A stretch of 64,000 bases of DNA from Dictyophora rubrovolvata. Its lineage: Eukaryota > Basidiomycota > Agaricomycetes > Phallales > Phallaceae. Position 1 is the stretch's first letter. Each line of letters starts with the position of its first letter. Made by a program: the position numbers and the translations under genes. This document shows positions 24,555 through 35,604 of the stretch, piece by piece. The stretch lies in the NCBI GenBank assembly GCA_029959195.1, contig CP114127.1, forward strand, positions 558,001-622,000, read 5' to 3'. The notes beneath the pieces are model-generated. The model was not told the DNA's origin. It saw only the letters and a program-made list of their open reading frames with translations, and ran no database searches.

Positions 24555-25547
24555 GTTGGATAACAGAATAGATTGGATCAGCTTGCTGAAACTACTTACA
24601 GCAGACTTTATATATCGACAAAGCCGGCTTCTGGACTTTTCCGCGGAGAGGACGTGCTCCGATTGTGACTCTCCGATCGCTCTGGCTGTGAGGTATGTAC
24701 ATAGTTGTCTCACGGGGATCGGGTCGTGGAGACCGTGACGACACCGCCGCTTTCACATTCGAATCAAAATATCTATTCATAGTCATCTCAGGGCGATGAG
24801 TGATGGAGCTGAAAAAAATGAGGGTGTGGCCTCATTCTTCAGGAAAGAGTATCCATGCAAAATCAACTTTATTTAAAGCAATACAGCCCTAGTAGGAACA
24901 TAGAATACACGGACTTGATAGAACCAAACTTGAAGGGGTATCGCGTTGGACGCCCAATTATGTTGTAATTATCATGATACCGAGGACTTAGGTTCATTCT
25001 TTAACTTCTCGTATCTAAGTCTGAATCAAACGTTTTTTTTTAATCCGACTACGGTAATAATAGTCAATACTTGATATTCGTACCTATTTCTGGCAGATAA
25101 TACCCTCAATGTGCGTTCTTTCTCTGACTGGGTCATACTCTGCCAATTGGCTATCCGAGAGACAATCTTTAAGGGGAAACTTATCAGCAATAAAGGCAAA
25201 CAGAGTAAGAAACGACACAGACACCATCTGTATTGACGACAATTGGGCCTAATTCGTCTAAAGCTATTGAAGAGTTTACATTTAACGTCGGAGTGTCTTC
25301 GAGGTAAGGTTGGGATTGTGATTCATTGGGACTGGGAAGAGCAGCGGGAGGAGTTGGATTGTTCTACATACAATCTAAGTATCAGATAAGTAAGCTCGGG
25401 CTTTTATAAGTGGTTGGTGCAAAGAACCCTTGACAAGAATGTTCGAGCAGGAGCCTCACTTGGGCGCTAAATGTCGGAAGTATCCGGTGTCGCTTCCTTC
25501 GTCAGCTTCTTACATCATATTACCCGACAGTCCCTCTCTCAACCAGC
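24555..25547. other. Divergent intergenic region, oxygenase copy 1 and sod2 promoters
   Basis: About 1 kb between divergent starts. No supported gene; short frames near 24600-24790 are not family-like. Confidence 0.35.
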
Positions 25548-26593
25548 ATGTTATCCCTTGCACGCCCTGTTGCTGTTAAAGCATTCTCTAGAGGATTGGC
25601 ATGGAAATTGCCAGGCGTTGGTGTTGCTACAATCTACACTCTCCCCGACTTACCATATTCCTACAATGTGCGTTGTGCGTCCCGAGATCAAACCATTTCG
25701 CTCCTGCTTACACGTTTGTTTTTTCACAATGAGAACAGGCTCTTGAGCCTCACATCTCTGAAGAGATTATGAAGCTCCACCATCAAAAGCATCATCAAAC
25801 CTACGTTAATGGCTTAAACGCTGCGAAAGAGAAATACGAAAAGTCAGCTGACGTTAAAGAACAAATTTCTCTTCAAGCTGCTATCAAATTCAACGGCGGA
25901 GGTGCGTCAGTTTTCTTGGAATTCGGTTTATTTGATTTTGATTTTATGGAACATCGAATTCACTTAAGGCCATATTAATCATTCGCTTTTCTGGAAAAAC
26001 CTTGCTCCCGCCGGTCCGACCAACCAGCCCAAGGGCGCTTTGAAAGGTGCCATTGAGCGCGATTTTGGCTCCGTCGATGCATTCAAGAAGGAGATGAATG
26101 AGAAAACTGCTGCTATTCAAGGTAGCGGATGGGGTTGGCTTGTAAGTCCCCACAAAAACGTTATCTTGATGACCAACTCCAAAAAAAAATCAATGATGGA
26201 AATGAAAACAGGGCTATAACAAGACCACGAACAAATTAGAAGTTGTCACGACTGCCAACCAGGATCCTCTTCTCAGTAAGCTTTATCATTGACTTCACAA
26301 TATTTCCGGCCTTTTAATTTTTGTTCTAGGCCATGTACCCATCCTCGGAATTGATATTTGGGAACATGTAAGTGTATTAAATAGGGATATGATTAGGTGA
26401 TAAAATAATGTGTGCAACCACGTTTCAGGCTTTCTACCTTCAGTACAAGAACGTTAAGCCTGATGTAAGTGACTTTGTTACTATACTGAATATCAATAGA
26501 AGTCTCATTCATCGTTCATAGTACCTCAAGGCCATATGGAACGTGATCAACTTTGAAGAAGCCGGAAAGAGATTTGAGGCAGCTGCTAAGTAA
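25548..26593 (+). CDS. SOD2: Mitochondrial manganese superoxide dismutase
   Basis: Converts superoxide to H2O2 and O2 in the mitochondrial matrix. Seven exons: 25548-25667, 25739-25901, 25969-26141, 26212-26275, 26330-26367, 26429-26464 and 26522-26593, giving about 221 aa. The N-terminal 30 residues are basic/hydroxylated and look like a mitochondrial targeting peptide; the mature part starts near [11 protein letters not shown]. Metal ligands are visible in [20 protein letters not shown] and DIWEHAFY (His, His, Asp, His), with the Mn-type GSGWGWL motif. Phases are consistent across all introns. A decayed copy of its last three exons lies at 31862-32330. Confidence 0.96.
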
Positions 26594-27697
26594 AATAAAA
26601 AACTAACTCCAAGTCAATTTCCACCATCTTTTTGCATATAAAAAAAACTATTGTTTTTTTCACCTTATATAAACAATCCAAACATTTCGACACCTATACT
26701 ACTAGGGTGACCCTAGGGGTCGGCCGTAACGTACAGTATTATCCAAACAGCCTGAGTATCCGTATCGTATCTTGTCCAGCCCGAGTCCTTTACGGTACTG
26801 TACGGCTCCCTGCACCGATCTGGGCTCTACGGTGTCATTCGGAAACATTTGGTGTTAAAACTGGAACCTAATTTGAATTTGAAATTATCAGTGGATTCGG
26901 CAGTCCAATCTGAATATGAATTTTCTAGAACGTCGGTGGTTTCTAAGTGTTCTATGGGAGGTCGTTGGGTGCGGTAAAGCTAATTATCAGATTGTTTGTT
27001 TCAGCTATCATCAAGATTGCGTAGGCAGTTTTTAGCCCAATCGATCTCAAGCGGCGATCTTAAAAGACGGTCTTTAACAGGCTCTCCTGTTTCAGTGCCA
27101 GCTCTTCCGGTTCCCACTTAAAAGGTACACACACTCGATCTATCATCTTTGTAACGCTTGTAGTTATTTGCTTGAGAACCAACATAATCCGAGTTTTCAG
27201 TAGGCCGGGAGGTGCTAACTCCGTCAGTATACTATCCGATTTCACCTGACCGTCAACCAGACTTCAATCACGAAGGTTCCAGAAGCGTTTCGCGGCGCCG
27301 GCTTCACCTGTTCATTGAATCAAGTCAAAATTGCCAGTAAGACTGTCAGGCCTACTTAATTGTTATAAGACGTGTGCAACTTATATTTTACGAGTACTGC
27401 ACAATCCCTGACTGGTTACCGGTTACCAGTTATGAGCGTATTATATATACGCGGGTTGCCTTCCTCTGATAGTAGTTCACATTTCGTATGCACACTATAA
27501 TACCAGCTATCAGAACCGGGAAATGACCTATCCTGACATCTCCTATTATCGTGCATACACTCATATCGCCAATGGACTGGTCAAAAAAATTTGCATAGTT
27601 GTCAAATACTACTTAACTACAGAGGGAATTGAGTAGAGAGTTGCTTATTGTTTACGGAATGAATAAATAATAAAATAAGGACAAACGAACGGTCTCA
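26594..27697. other. Intergenic between sod2 and oxygenase copy 2
   Basis: Up to about 26690 this is the sod2 3' flank, which is duplicated near 32320. A 15-bp near-perfect palindrome CTAGGGTGACCCTAG lies near 26702. The remainder has no supported gene; from 27503 it matches the region downstream of oxygenase copy 1. Confidence 0.4.
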
Positions 27698-29271
27698 TTA
27701 AGAAGGTCTAATTGGCTCAGTACCGCGGGAAGACTCCCAAGACTCATCTCCTCCCTATAGAAGAAACAATTTCATCAGACCGGCATGAGCAACCAACGTC
27801 ACTTTATTGAATTTTCTCACCGTGTAGGTTTCAGAGCTTAAATTGAATAAACGACGCCTGACCCATTCGCCGCTAGTGGTATTAGGGGGAATATTATGAA
27901 CGGGGTTTTCTTCGGCCGCCTTTGCTACCAGAGGAGATTTGATAAGGGGCTCCATAATAGCACTGCTGTGCGGTCTGGGGTGTCCAATTTAAACGAGGGG
28001 ATTACTACGCGTATAAAACGTGAACTCAGATACCTCATGGAATATACCAAACTCCATCTCTCGTATTTGCCTTGCTCTCCGGGTGCCGGCACAACGCGGT
28101 GCAGACTGGATTGTCTACAAAGATGCATAATGTTAACGAGCTTACTCGGTAAATATGATAATGAGATTTTACAAAATTCCAGCAGAGTAAATTGCAAGTG
28201 CGTCGCCAAGATTACAAACAACATGTCCTTCCAGGGGCTAAGAGATTGTTTGAATCAATTAACACCATGTGTGAACAATCATGGAGTGAAATAACCCACT
28301 TTAACATATGCCCAATTTTCATTTTTCAGATCGTACACTTGTAGACCTCCTAACTTTCGATGGTGTACCATAATCTATCGAGAGAGGGTTAAAATTTCCG
28401 ATGGCCTATTGTGCGTGGTTGAAGGAATCCTCACGACAGAGCCAAAATCAGTGTGTGGGACCATTGAAACTTTATTGGCTTCTACATTAGCCTGGTTACG
28501 AAGGATTCGACATTCGCTGAAACTCTCCAATTCATATTTGTGTCTCTCAAGGAGGCTTCCGGGAGGTAGCTTTAGATAATCGTTAAGTATCTGTAATATG
28601 GTACGAGTAACCTTCTCGGATTCTTCGACAAATCGTTTGACCTGAGGCATCCCGTCCATAAGAGGCTTGGGATATTCGTTGTGCAAGATATCAGGATATT
28701 TCATCGTATCATCCTTCCATATGCTGAACAGAATTGATTAGTTGTTCGTGAGTTGTTTCATGTAAGGCCTCACTTGTAGAATTCGACTGTATCTTTAGTT
28801 CCCTTTCGATCGACGATACCTTCACCTGGCGCCTTGAACCTGGAACAAAATGTTTGCATCTACGCTAAGCATTGGAAATGTGCTGACCTCGGAGTACGAC
28901 CAAACTCTTGTCGTTCATATTTGAATTTCTCATCCAGAGGCAGCTCCAACGTCTTCTTACCAATTTCCCACACCGAGTCTACATCGACTTCGTAGTTTTT
29001 GAGGCTAAATTTTCTCCAATGAGTTCCAAAGTTCAGAAAAGAGGAAAAAAACTCATTACGCACTAGAAAAATCCAATAGTGGTACACGCATTCCACAATG
29101 AATCCTGGAACAATGATTGTTACAAAACTAAGCGGGTGGATGAGAAGTATAGATCACCTTTTCTGCCTCATCATTGGCTCGCAATTTGGAGTAGTCGATC
29201 ACAACCAGAGGATATGTGAGGACATTGTCTGGAAAATCAGGAAGCGAAGGTATATCCATTGACACAGTCAT
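27698..29271 (-). CDS. Isopenicillin-N-synthase-like 2-oxoglutarate/Fe(II) oxygenase, copy 2
   Basis: Paralogue of the gene at 22972-24554 with the same ten-exon structure; about 350 aa. Iron and cofactor residues are conserved: H203 and D205 (PHTDFG), H259 (SSLHRVVPAPG) and R273-x-S275 (RWSLVYSMRP). Differences from copy 1 include a two-residue insertion after MTVS, a change of GGILRSS to AGILQSS, and divergent C-terminal residues. Splice sites and frame are intact, so both copies could be active. It lies in the second unit of the tandem duplication. Confidence 0.88.
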
Positions 29272-29518
29272 GTTGAATAATTGTGATGGGCGCGAGGCAG
29301 TAGTAGGGTAAGGAAGGGAACGCGCGTAGTCGTATGTCTATAGAGTAGGAGTAGTAATAGAGCTGTGAAATAACAATAGAAAGGAGTTCGAAACAGCAAA
29401 TAGCGTTGAGACGAAACTAGGATGAGAATAGAGGCAAACGACGAGTGAGACTGTCTTTTCCCTGGGTTAGAATCTCAAAAGGGAAAAGAGACGATGATAT
29501 TCCCCAGCCAAGAGGTTG

Positions 29519-29530
29519 GTTTTATATACA
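29519..29530 (-). promoter_or_regulatory. TATA box upstream of oxygenase copy 2
   Basis: TATATAAA on the minus strand at 29521-29528, about 250 bp upstream of the start codon at 29271. Placement is plausible for a long 5' UTR; untested. Confidence 0.45.
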
Positions 29531-30141
29531 TTTTAGGTGCGTTTTCCAACGGATTATCGATAATATTGTATCTAGATGAACGAAACCTTGTTCGAAAGAA
29601 GGAGAAAAACGGAAAAGGAGAAGAAAGAAACAAATGGGGAAAGAAAAACGCGTTCCGTTACGGATTTTATTAGATGCCGGACTCATAAACGAAGTTTTGT
29701 TGTTAAGAAAACTGTAAGGAAAAAAAGGATAGCGAATCCAGAGAGCCTTTTTGGTCAGGGAGTGGGGACCCGTGCCTTGAGATGGCAACCCCAGCCCCCA
29801 ATTCCGCCCAATCATTGTTTCAGACCATACTGTTGGACTGTTGATATGCGCGTGCCAGGAATAGGCAGAGAAAGAAAGGGAACCAGTGTAAGTGTGCTCA
29901 GAGAGAAAATGAAGAGAGAAACGTAAGTTTTTTATTTTCTAAGCTAAAAGATGATTTTCATATACAATTTTGAAGTTAAAATTCCGGGGCAATAGAACTG
30001 GTGTTGGTATGTAGTTTGGGTAAAAGGCAGAATGCTTGGGAAGCCAGAGAAGATTATGGAAATAATGGATTTGAAAAGAAGAAAAAGAATTCCCCCGCAT
30101 GCAGGCAAGCGCCCTCTTGATGATCTAAATTGCTTCCTAGA
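29531..30141. other. Intergenic, no gene supported
   Basis: Frames of 97-116 codons exist on both strands but are Lys/Glu-rich shadows of low-complexity purine tracts. Confidence 0.3.
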
Positions 30142-30213
30142 GGCGTTGGGGGCGTTGGGGGCGTTGGGGACGTTAGAGGCGTTGGGGACGTCAGAGGCGT
30201 TTGGGGACGCCAG
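30141..30213. repeat. 9-bp tandem minisatellite (GGCGTTGGG / GACGTYAGA)
   Basis: About eight 9-nt units in register, alternating GGCGTTGGG with GACGTTAGA-type variants and ending in a GGCGTTTGGGGACGCC half-palindrome. The 9-nt period would give a 3-residue peptide repeat (P-N-A) on the minus strand, but no gene is evident. The last unit resembles a palindromic sequence at 148-169. Confidence 0.7.
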
Positions 30214-30248
30214 ATCCCTTGCATGCGCGGGATAATACATTAACACTG

Positions 30249-30307
30249 TTGGTATCAGAGTGTCTGGCGGACACGGAAATTAACCAGAGCGCCGTCTCCG
30301 ACGGCGC
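30249..30307 (+). other. PBS-like site and perfect hairpin, possible retroelement leader
   Basis: TGGTATCAGAG at 30250-30260 matches the initiator-Met-tRNA primer-binding site used by many Copia elements. Downstream, GCGCCGTC-TCC-GACGGCGC at 30289-30307 forms an 8-bp stem with a 3-nt loop. No LTR pair or pol gene was found, so this is at best a fragment. Confidence 0.3.
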
Positions 30308-30633
30308 ATTAGTAAAATCTTATAAATCCCGGTAGATAGTTATCACCATTTAGTATTGATATTTTGTATATAAACTGTTATATTTTCGAGCTAATAATAC
30401 AAGTTCTATCTAGATCATAGCCGCTAGTTGCGACAAACACGAAATAATTTATTGATTCATAATGTTTCACAAAAACAACACTTGAGATTCTCACGGACGA
30501 CGTATTTTTACCCTTATTTTAATCCAGCTCAGCCTTCTTGCCCAATGCTCTCGACAGACTGTCGAGCATCCTCCTTTTGTTCATAGACATCAATCCGGAG
30601 CGGAAAAAAGTCGTGAAAAGTCGTGAACCACGT

Positions 30634-30645
30634 GCAATATCCCTT
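30634..30645. repeat. Target-site duplication of the short LINE remnant, first copy
   Basis: GCAATATCCCTT, repeated exactly at 30686-30697. Confidence 0.8.
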
Positions 30646-30685
30646 GTGTGTGAGAATCTATTAAGTCCCTGGGGGCTGAGCCCTA
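30646..30685 (-). mobile_element. Severely 5'-truncated LINE insertion (40 bp)
   Basis: On the minus strand this 40-bp stretch matches the last bases of the LINE at 13742-13779 (AGGGCTCAGCCCCCAGGGAC, then TTAATAGATT and the CA tail), with two mismatches near the tail. A perfect 12-bp target-site duplication flanks it. It is a dead insertion consisting only of the 3' terminus and shows that this family truncates at the 5' end. Confidence 0.85.
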
Positions 30686-30697
30686 GCAATATCCCTT
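30686..30697. repeat. Target-site duplication of the short LINE remnant, second copy
   Basis: GCAATATCCCTT, identical to 30634-30645. Confidence 0.8.
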
Positions 30698-30716
30698 AAC
30701 ACCGACGTACTCCTTC

Positions 30717-30962
30717 ATGGATTATAAAGCTCAGGCGCAAAGTATATCACCACTTTTAGTGGATATAGCTAAACCGCCGTCTGGAGGTTTGACAACATCC
30801 AACACCCACATCGCATTATCGAGGCCGAGACGGCGCGAGCACACACGGATTCCGCAAGACTTCGACCGGAGGGTTTTCGTACAGGAATGTAATGAAGACT
30901 TACGAATATTCGATGAGAAGTTAGAGGCGCTAGACGCGGAGACAATGCAGAAATATGATTGA
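30717..30962 (+). CDS. Hypothetical small ORF (81 aa)
   Basis: ATG-initiated frame with arginine-rich (RPRRREHTRIPQDFDRR) and acidic segments and mixed codon use. No family recognised. It lies between mobile-element debris and may be part of a decayed element. Confidence 0.22.
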   Translation: MDYKAQAQSISPLLVDIAKPPSGGLTTSNTHIALSRPRRREHTRIPQDFDRRVFVQECNEDLRIFDEKLEALDAETMQKYD

Positions 30963-31861
30963 GGAGAAGGTAAGTACATTCCATCATAAAAGACAATACA
31001 GGTGTGCTTATGACCGCTAGCAAATGTCGGACAGGAGCACAAGGAAAACGGCGCGAAAGTGTGACAAAGGTCACGCGAGTGTAACGATGTATACTAAAAA
31101 TAACTCCCGAAATAAACCGATACAAACAAATAATAATAAATATCAAATGGAGAGCCCTTGGGCCTTGCCTGCATGCAAGGGAATAATAGAATAGAGTAAT
31201 ATGTAGTATTAGTCTAAGTAGAACATAACTTAGTATAATTCTTACTATATCATAATTTTGAAGCCCTGCACACTTGGAGTGAATTCGAAGTTTTGAATAC
31301 CAAGGGAAAAAGTATATGTATATATTTGTACTTATGTAAAAACTCAAGAAAAAACTCTGGTTTGCAATGTTTACAAATTGAGTGAAGCTAATTTACCCCT
31401 ATTGGCGTTTTTTAGATGGCCATGGGGTTCATTGATTCTTTGAATGGTTAATTGACCAAATTAACCTAAGCTGCATTTCGCGCGCGCCTAACACGTCTAA
31501 CTAGGATTAATTAACCTGTTTTGATTTTTGCGACAGTCAGGTGTTCTCGGACTTTTGGGCGAAAAATGTATATATTAATGAGTCGTTTGGACTCTGAAAT
31601 ATCATCGAAACATTTTCCTCTTCATCGCAACTTTTCCTTCAGCTCCTATTTTGAGGAGAGCAAGCATTTTTCGTGCTGTCCGTGAAAACCAGCTTTCTAT
31701 TCATTCAATCTCTATCTTACGAAATAATCCCTATCTTTTCCTCCCTTCCCTTCTTTCCTTGCATACCCCTGCACGACGTATATCAACATACTGTTAACAT
31801 GGATCGTGATTGGCAGCGGCAGCCGTCTGCGATCGATCCAGTTTGCTGAAAACCTCTCTCA
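30963..31861. other. Intergenic with a promoter-like tract
   Basis: A pyrimidine-rich tract (about 31600-31790) of the type found upstream of fungal genes leads to ATG at 31799, but that frame closes after 16 codons (MDRDWQRQPSAIDPVC), just before the SOD fragment. It may be the 5' end of a gene cut by the duplication. Confidence 0.3.
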
Positions 31862-32330
31862 GAATTGAAATTATTTGGGAACATGTAGGTGTGATAAAAA
31901 ATAGTGTTAGTAATCGCGGAACTATTTACAAACTGTATATAGTACTTGAAGCTGGCGCTCAAACGCTAAGCGTTTGAACAGCGTATTTCTTAATACATAC
32001 TCAAACTTAGGCCGCGATTTTTGACAAGGTGCGTTAGATAGCAATATGATTAGATGATGAATTACTGTGTACAACCAGGTTTCAGGCTTTCTACCTTCAG
32101 TACAAGAACGTTAAGCCTGATGTAAGTGACTGTGCTACTATACTGATATAAATAGAAGTCTCATCCATCGTTTATAGTACCTCGAAGCCATATGGAACGT
32201 GATCAACTTTGAAGCAGCCGGAAAGAGATTCGAGGCAGCTGCTACGTAATATTAAAAAAAACTGTCAACTTTCTCCATCTTTTTACATATAAGAGAAACT
32301 ATTGTTTTTTCTCACCTTACATAAATACTC
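31862..32330 (+). pseudogene. Decayed 3' fragment of sod2 (exons 5-7)
   Basis: Matches SOD2 from the end of exon 5 (IWEH) through exon 6 ([12 protein letters not shown]) and exon 7 ([23 protein letters not shown]) and into the 3' flank; the terminal Lys is now Thr. Exons 1-4 are absent and intron 5 carries an insertion. It is the second SOD copy of the tandem duplication and cannot make an enzyme. Its end abuts the convergent DUF6533 gene. Confidence 0.9.
31905..32036. repeat. MITE-like insertion in the sod2 fragment
   Basis: About 130 bp with no counterpart in the parental SOD2 intron 5. The ends share an inverted ATCGCGG/CCGCGAT, are flanked by short GTTAG repeats, and the interior holds a perfect TCAAACGC-TAA-GCGTTTGA hairpin. 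Non-coding. Confidence 0.45.
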
Positions 32331-34270
32331 AACACATGTCAAGGTTAGAATACCTCCTCCGACGCGAACTCAGAAACCGCGGCTTAGATATTTTGATGGC
32401 TGATTTGGGCGGTGGCCTCGGTAAACTTCGAAGCTGAATCTGAACTCGATGGTCGCTAACTTCCACACCTATCTGCGAGTTCTCTGAATCCTCAGGCTGA
32501 CTGCGGAAATTTCTTCTCAAACTAAGTGTGATGCGGCTCATCATGGTCACCTGAAGAATTGTTTTGTCATTTTCGTGCCTTTGTAATGTAATCTCTCCAA
32601 ACTTACGGTTAATCTGATTCAGTAAAGACTGGGTATTGTCAGTAAGAAAAAGGCGGTACTATTCACGTACAGAAGCTGAAGTCTTGAAGGTAGCACACGT
32701 CAACAGCGAAATACCGTTTAACGGATAAACAAACTCACTGTGCGCAAATATTTTTAATACCATCCTTGACATACATGCATTTTGAGTTTGGATAACAAAG
32801 GAGGATTCGGGGATGAAACATACCGGTGCCTTGACAATCATAATTGCTAATACAAGATTAATGGCGAATATTACGCTTGAAGAAAAAAATAATACATTTT
32901 TTGAAAATTGGTTTCAAAATGTAAGTCACTTACGTATAATACATAATTCCATCGCGAATTAACACCCTAATGATTTTAGAATGCCGGGTGGCCTTTACTC
33001 GTAGACTCCTCCATGTTCGAAGGATCACAAAAACGATGACGGCGGTATCGAAACAAAGCGGTGTCCATGCTGTTGCAGAGACCCAACCGCCACTTAAGAA
33101 GAAAATAAGAGCTACGTAACGAGAAGATTGGCGGTGTGTTCAAACCTACATATGCTCCTTTTGTCCGAATAACATACTACAGCCTGTGTAAAATGGTTTA
33201 AGTTTAAGAATGACTGCGTACGAGAAAAGCCTATCATCTCACCGCTTATGCCGACATGCTTCACAGCTATTAATGAAATTCAGTCGATATAAATATTCAT
33301 ATAGGAATAGAAGAAACCTACGACCGGCCGTGGTAAGTAACCATACGTTCACGCCGAACATAAACAAGTACAACGACCACAGAATGACCATAACATATAG
33401 TTCACCATTATAAATAGCCCGAACTCTATGAGAGGTGAATATTTGAGAAACAACAAGCCTAGCGTACAAGTGTAACGCAGACATACCGCACTAGCATCAT
33501 AAGAGAAGCAATTGCTACACCCAGGAATCCCAAGGTGCCCTCATAAACTACAAAATGTTGACAACTAACGAGAAACGGCGGGAGGATAGCTAATTAGCTA
33601 ATTGACACGGAGTGGAATGGTGGACAGACGAACGTCTAAGGCAATTCATATAAGCTATTAAAACAGGCTCTGAAGTTGCTAATACATACCAACGCAGACC
33701 ATGCCGGAGAAAGATATGCTAAACAAATCACAAGTTCATAGTATGATTATGAATGTTCCCAACTTTTATCAGCTCACCGTTCAAATTAACAATGAAACCT
33801 AATGGCGTAAGATAACGGTTCTTTTTCGCTATGAGCGACTTTCTCAAGCTAAAATTTGGCTTCTGGGCTTACGAGTAGAAAGAGCCAGGATACTTCATGT
33901 TTTGTAAGTTTACGACGGAAGCACCCGCCCACAACGCAAGACTCAACTAGTTTTCTTCGGTTTAAACCATATATATTGTACCTAAGGCAACCTTCTGTGT
34001 GAGATCTACGCCAACAGTCTAGTAACAACATACCTCATCCGGGAAAGTTAATAATTGATCATAGATTAGCATTGTGAAGCCCGCTAGGCCCACATACTTG
34101 GAGCACGAGTCAGTCGAGTTGCGCTCTGGCCGCTTTAAATGTTGACTTACATTGGTCGAATATCTACAGAAGAGGAAATTCAGTCAATACCATTGGTTGA
34201 GGACGAGAAAGGAAACATACAATTCGGTTTTCTCTTGAATTACCGTCTGCTGTAAAGTAGAATTAAACAT
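32329..34270 (-). CDS. DUF6533 multi-pass membrane protein, paralogue A
   Basis: Spliced model starting MFNSTLQQTVIQEKTELYSTN, then YVGLAGFTMLIYDQLLTFPDE, which is the DUF6533 N-terminal signature (aromatic..YD..LTF..E). Later exons give KNRYLTPLGFIVNL, YEGTLGFLGVAIASLMMLVR, AIYNGELYVMVILWSLYLF, GWVSATAWTPLCFDTAVIVF and a cytosolic tail after MMSRITLSLRRN. Six to seven hydrophobic helices are expected. The family is abundant in Agaricomycetes and of unknown function. The last residues and stop (32329-32331) lie at the edge of the duplicated SOD unit, so the native C-terminus may have been altered. Some internal exon boundaries are approximate. Confidence 0.75.
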
Positions 34271-35604
34271 CGTGCCATTCACGTAGGCTTTGGCTACTTG
34301 GCTACAACTCAGGTATTGGAGTAAATAGAAGGAATGCGCCGCACAAAATTAATGAAATGCTCTTTAAACGGAATTGTCCACCTGGCTCTATAATTCAAAT
34401 CCACTAAACTTCCTTTGATGCTGATGGTGGCAATATTTGGAGTCAGAAACAATTGCTCCACAAATCTTCGGTGCCAGCACTGGCGTTTGTATTGTTAAGT
34501 CACGGCAAGGTTTAGAAATCATAATTATGGGCCAATGAATTCTTTTTGAAGAGTAATGTCAGCGCTGTGGTTATGTTATATTTAGATTTAATTTGAAGGC
34601 TGGAGTGAGAAGCGAAAAATGCACCAAACCGGGGTCGTTTTTAGCTCGGAGCGCTGCAAAAAGGGCGTGTTATGGTCTGGCTTCAAGTGTCGTGGTATCA
34701 GATTGTAGGGTTCAATCCTATGACGACGTCGTAAGCGCTGCTACTCCGATGATACATGGGCGCTTACTCCTGCCGCTGTCCAACTATGCCGCTAGCAGCT
34801 TAAATCAACAGGGAGTTGACAGAATGTGAGGAAAATGGAACCAAGCACATATACTTAGTTGTTAAATGTCCGCTCAGCTGTATTACACTCCTAACGTCCC
34901 TTGGGTTATTCTAAATGTGGATAGGCGCAATTTGCAAATGCGACAATCCTCCTTGCCAACGGGAAGCTATGTTTGTTTGCTTATGCGTAGGTCATTTTGA
35001 GCATCGCCGTTTATCATGACTCATGAGACAGTTGCAGACAAAAGAGGAGATGACGAAAGCTCGTCGCCTACGACGGCCCTCGGACTCCCACCACTGGCCT
35101 TTCACAGTTAATTATTGTGTAAACTAAAAATGCCCAATAGTACTTACAACCGACGAACCTGTTCTGAAAGAGCCTGAAAGCAATACTTTGAAACACCGGA
35201 ATGGCGAGGGATAGCCGTCAGCTGCAGGTAATCTTCAAGCACGTCTCCGAGTCGCTCGCCCGAATATAATTTCCATGTGTAATATCCCTGAAGTCGATTT
35301 ATTTTTGTAAGCACCGGTCCGGACTAATTCGCATATATGTGGTATGTAGTTTTGATATGATCAATAACATAAAAAAACTCCGGAATGCGGACCATATGTT
35401 AACTCCTATGTATCCAAAGAGAAATACTGATATATATACAATACTCATACATGCAGACTACTGTAACAATTTCAAAAAAGCCACTACTGACGCATGAAGG
35501 TACCGCCCAAAAAGAAGAAATGAAAGTTATCCAAAAAGAGCCTTTTACTGCCGATACATACGCGAATACTTTGCTAATAAATACTGGACAAAGGGATATC
35601 GAAA
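34271..35604. other. Intergenic between the DUF6533 paralogues
   Basis: No supported gene. A T-loop-like GGTTCAATCC near 34710 does not fold into a tRNA. Confidence 0.35.

Noticed and set aside
24505-24738. Plus-strand ATG frame of 77 codons
   Set aside because: Antisense to exon 1 and promoter of oxygenase copy 1.
34670-34745. tRNA-like T-loop (GGTTCAATCC)
   Set aside because: No matching acceptor, D or anticodon stems could be drawn.
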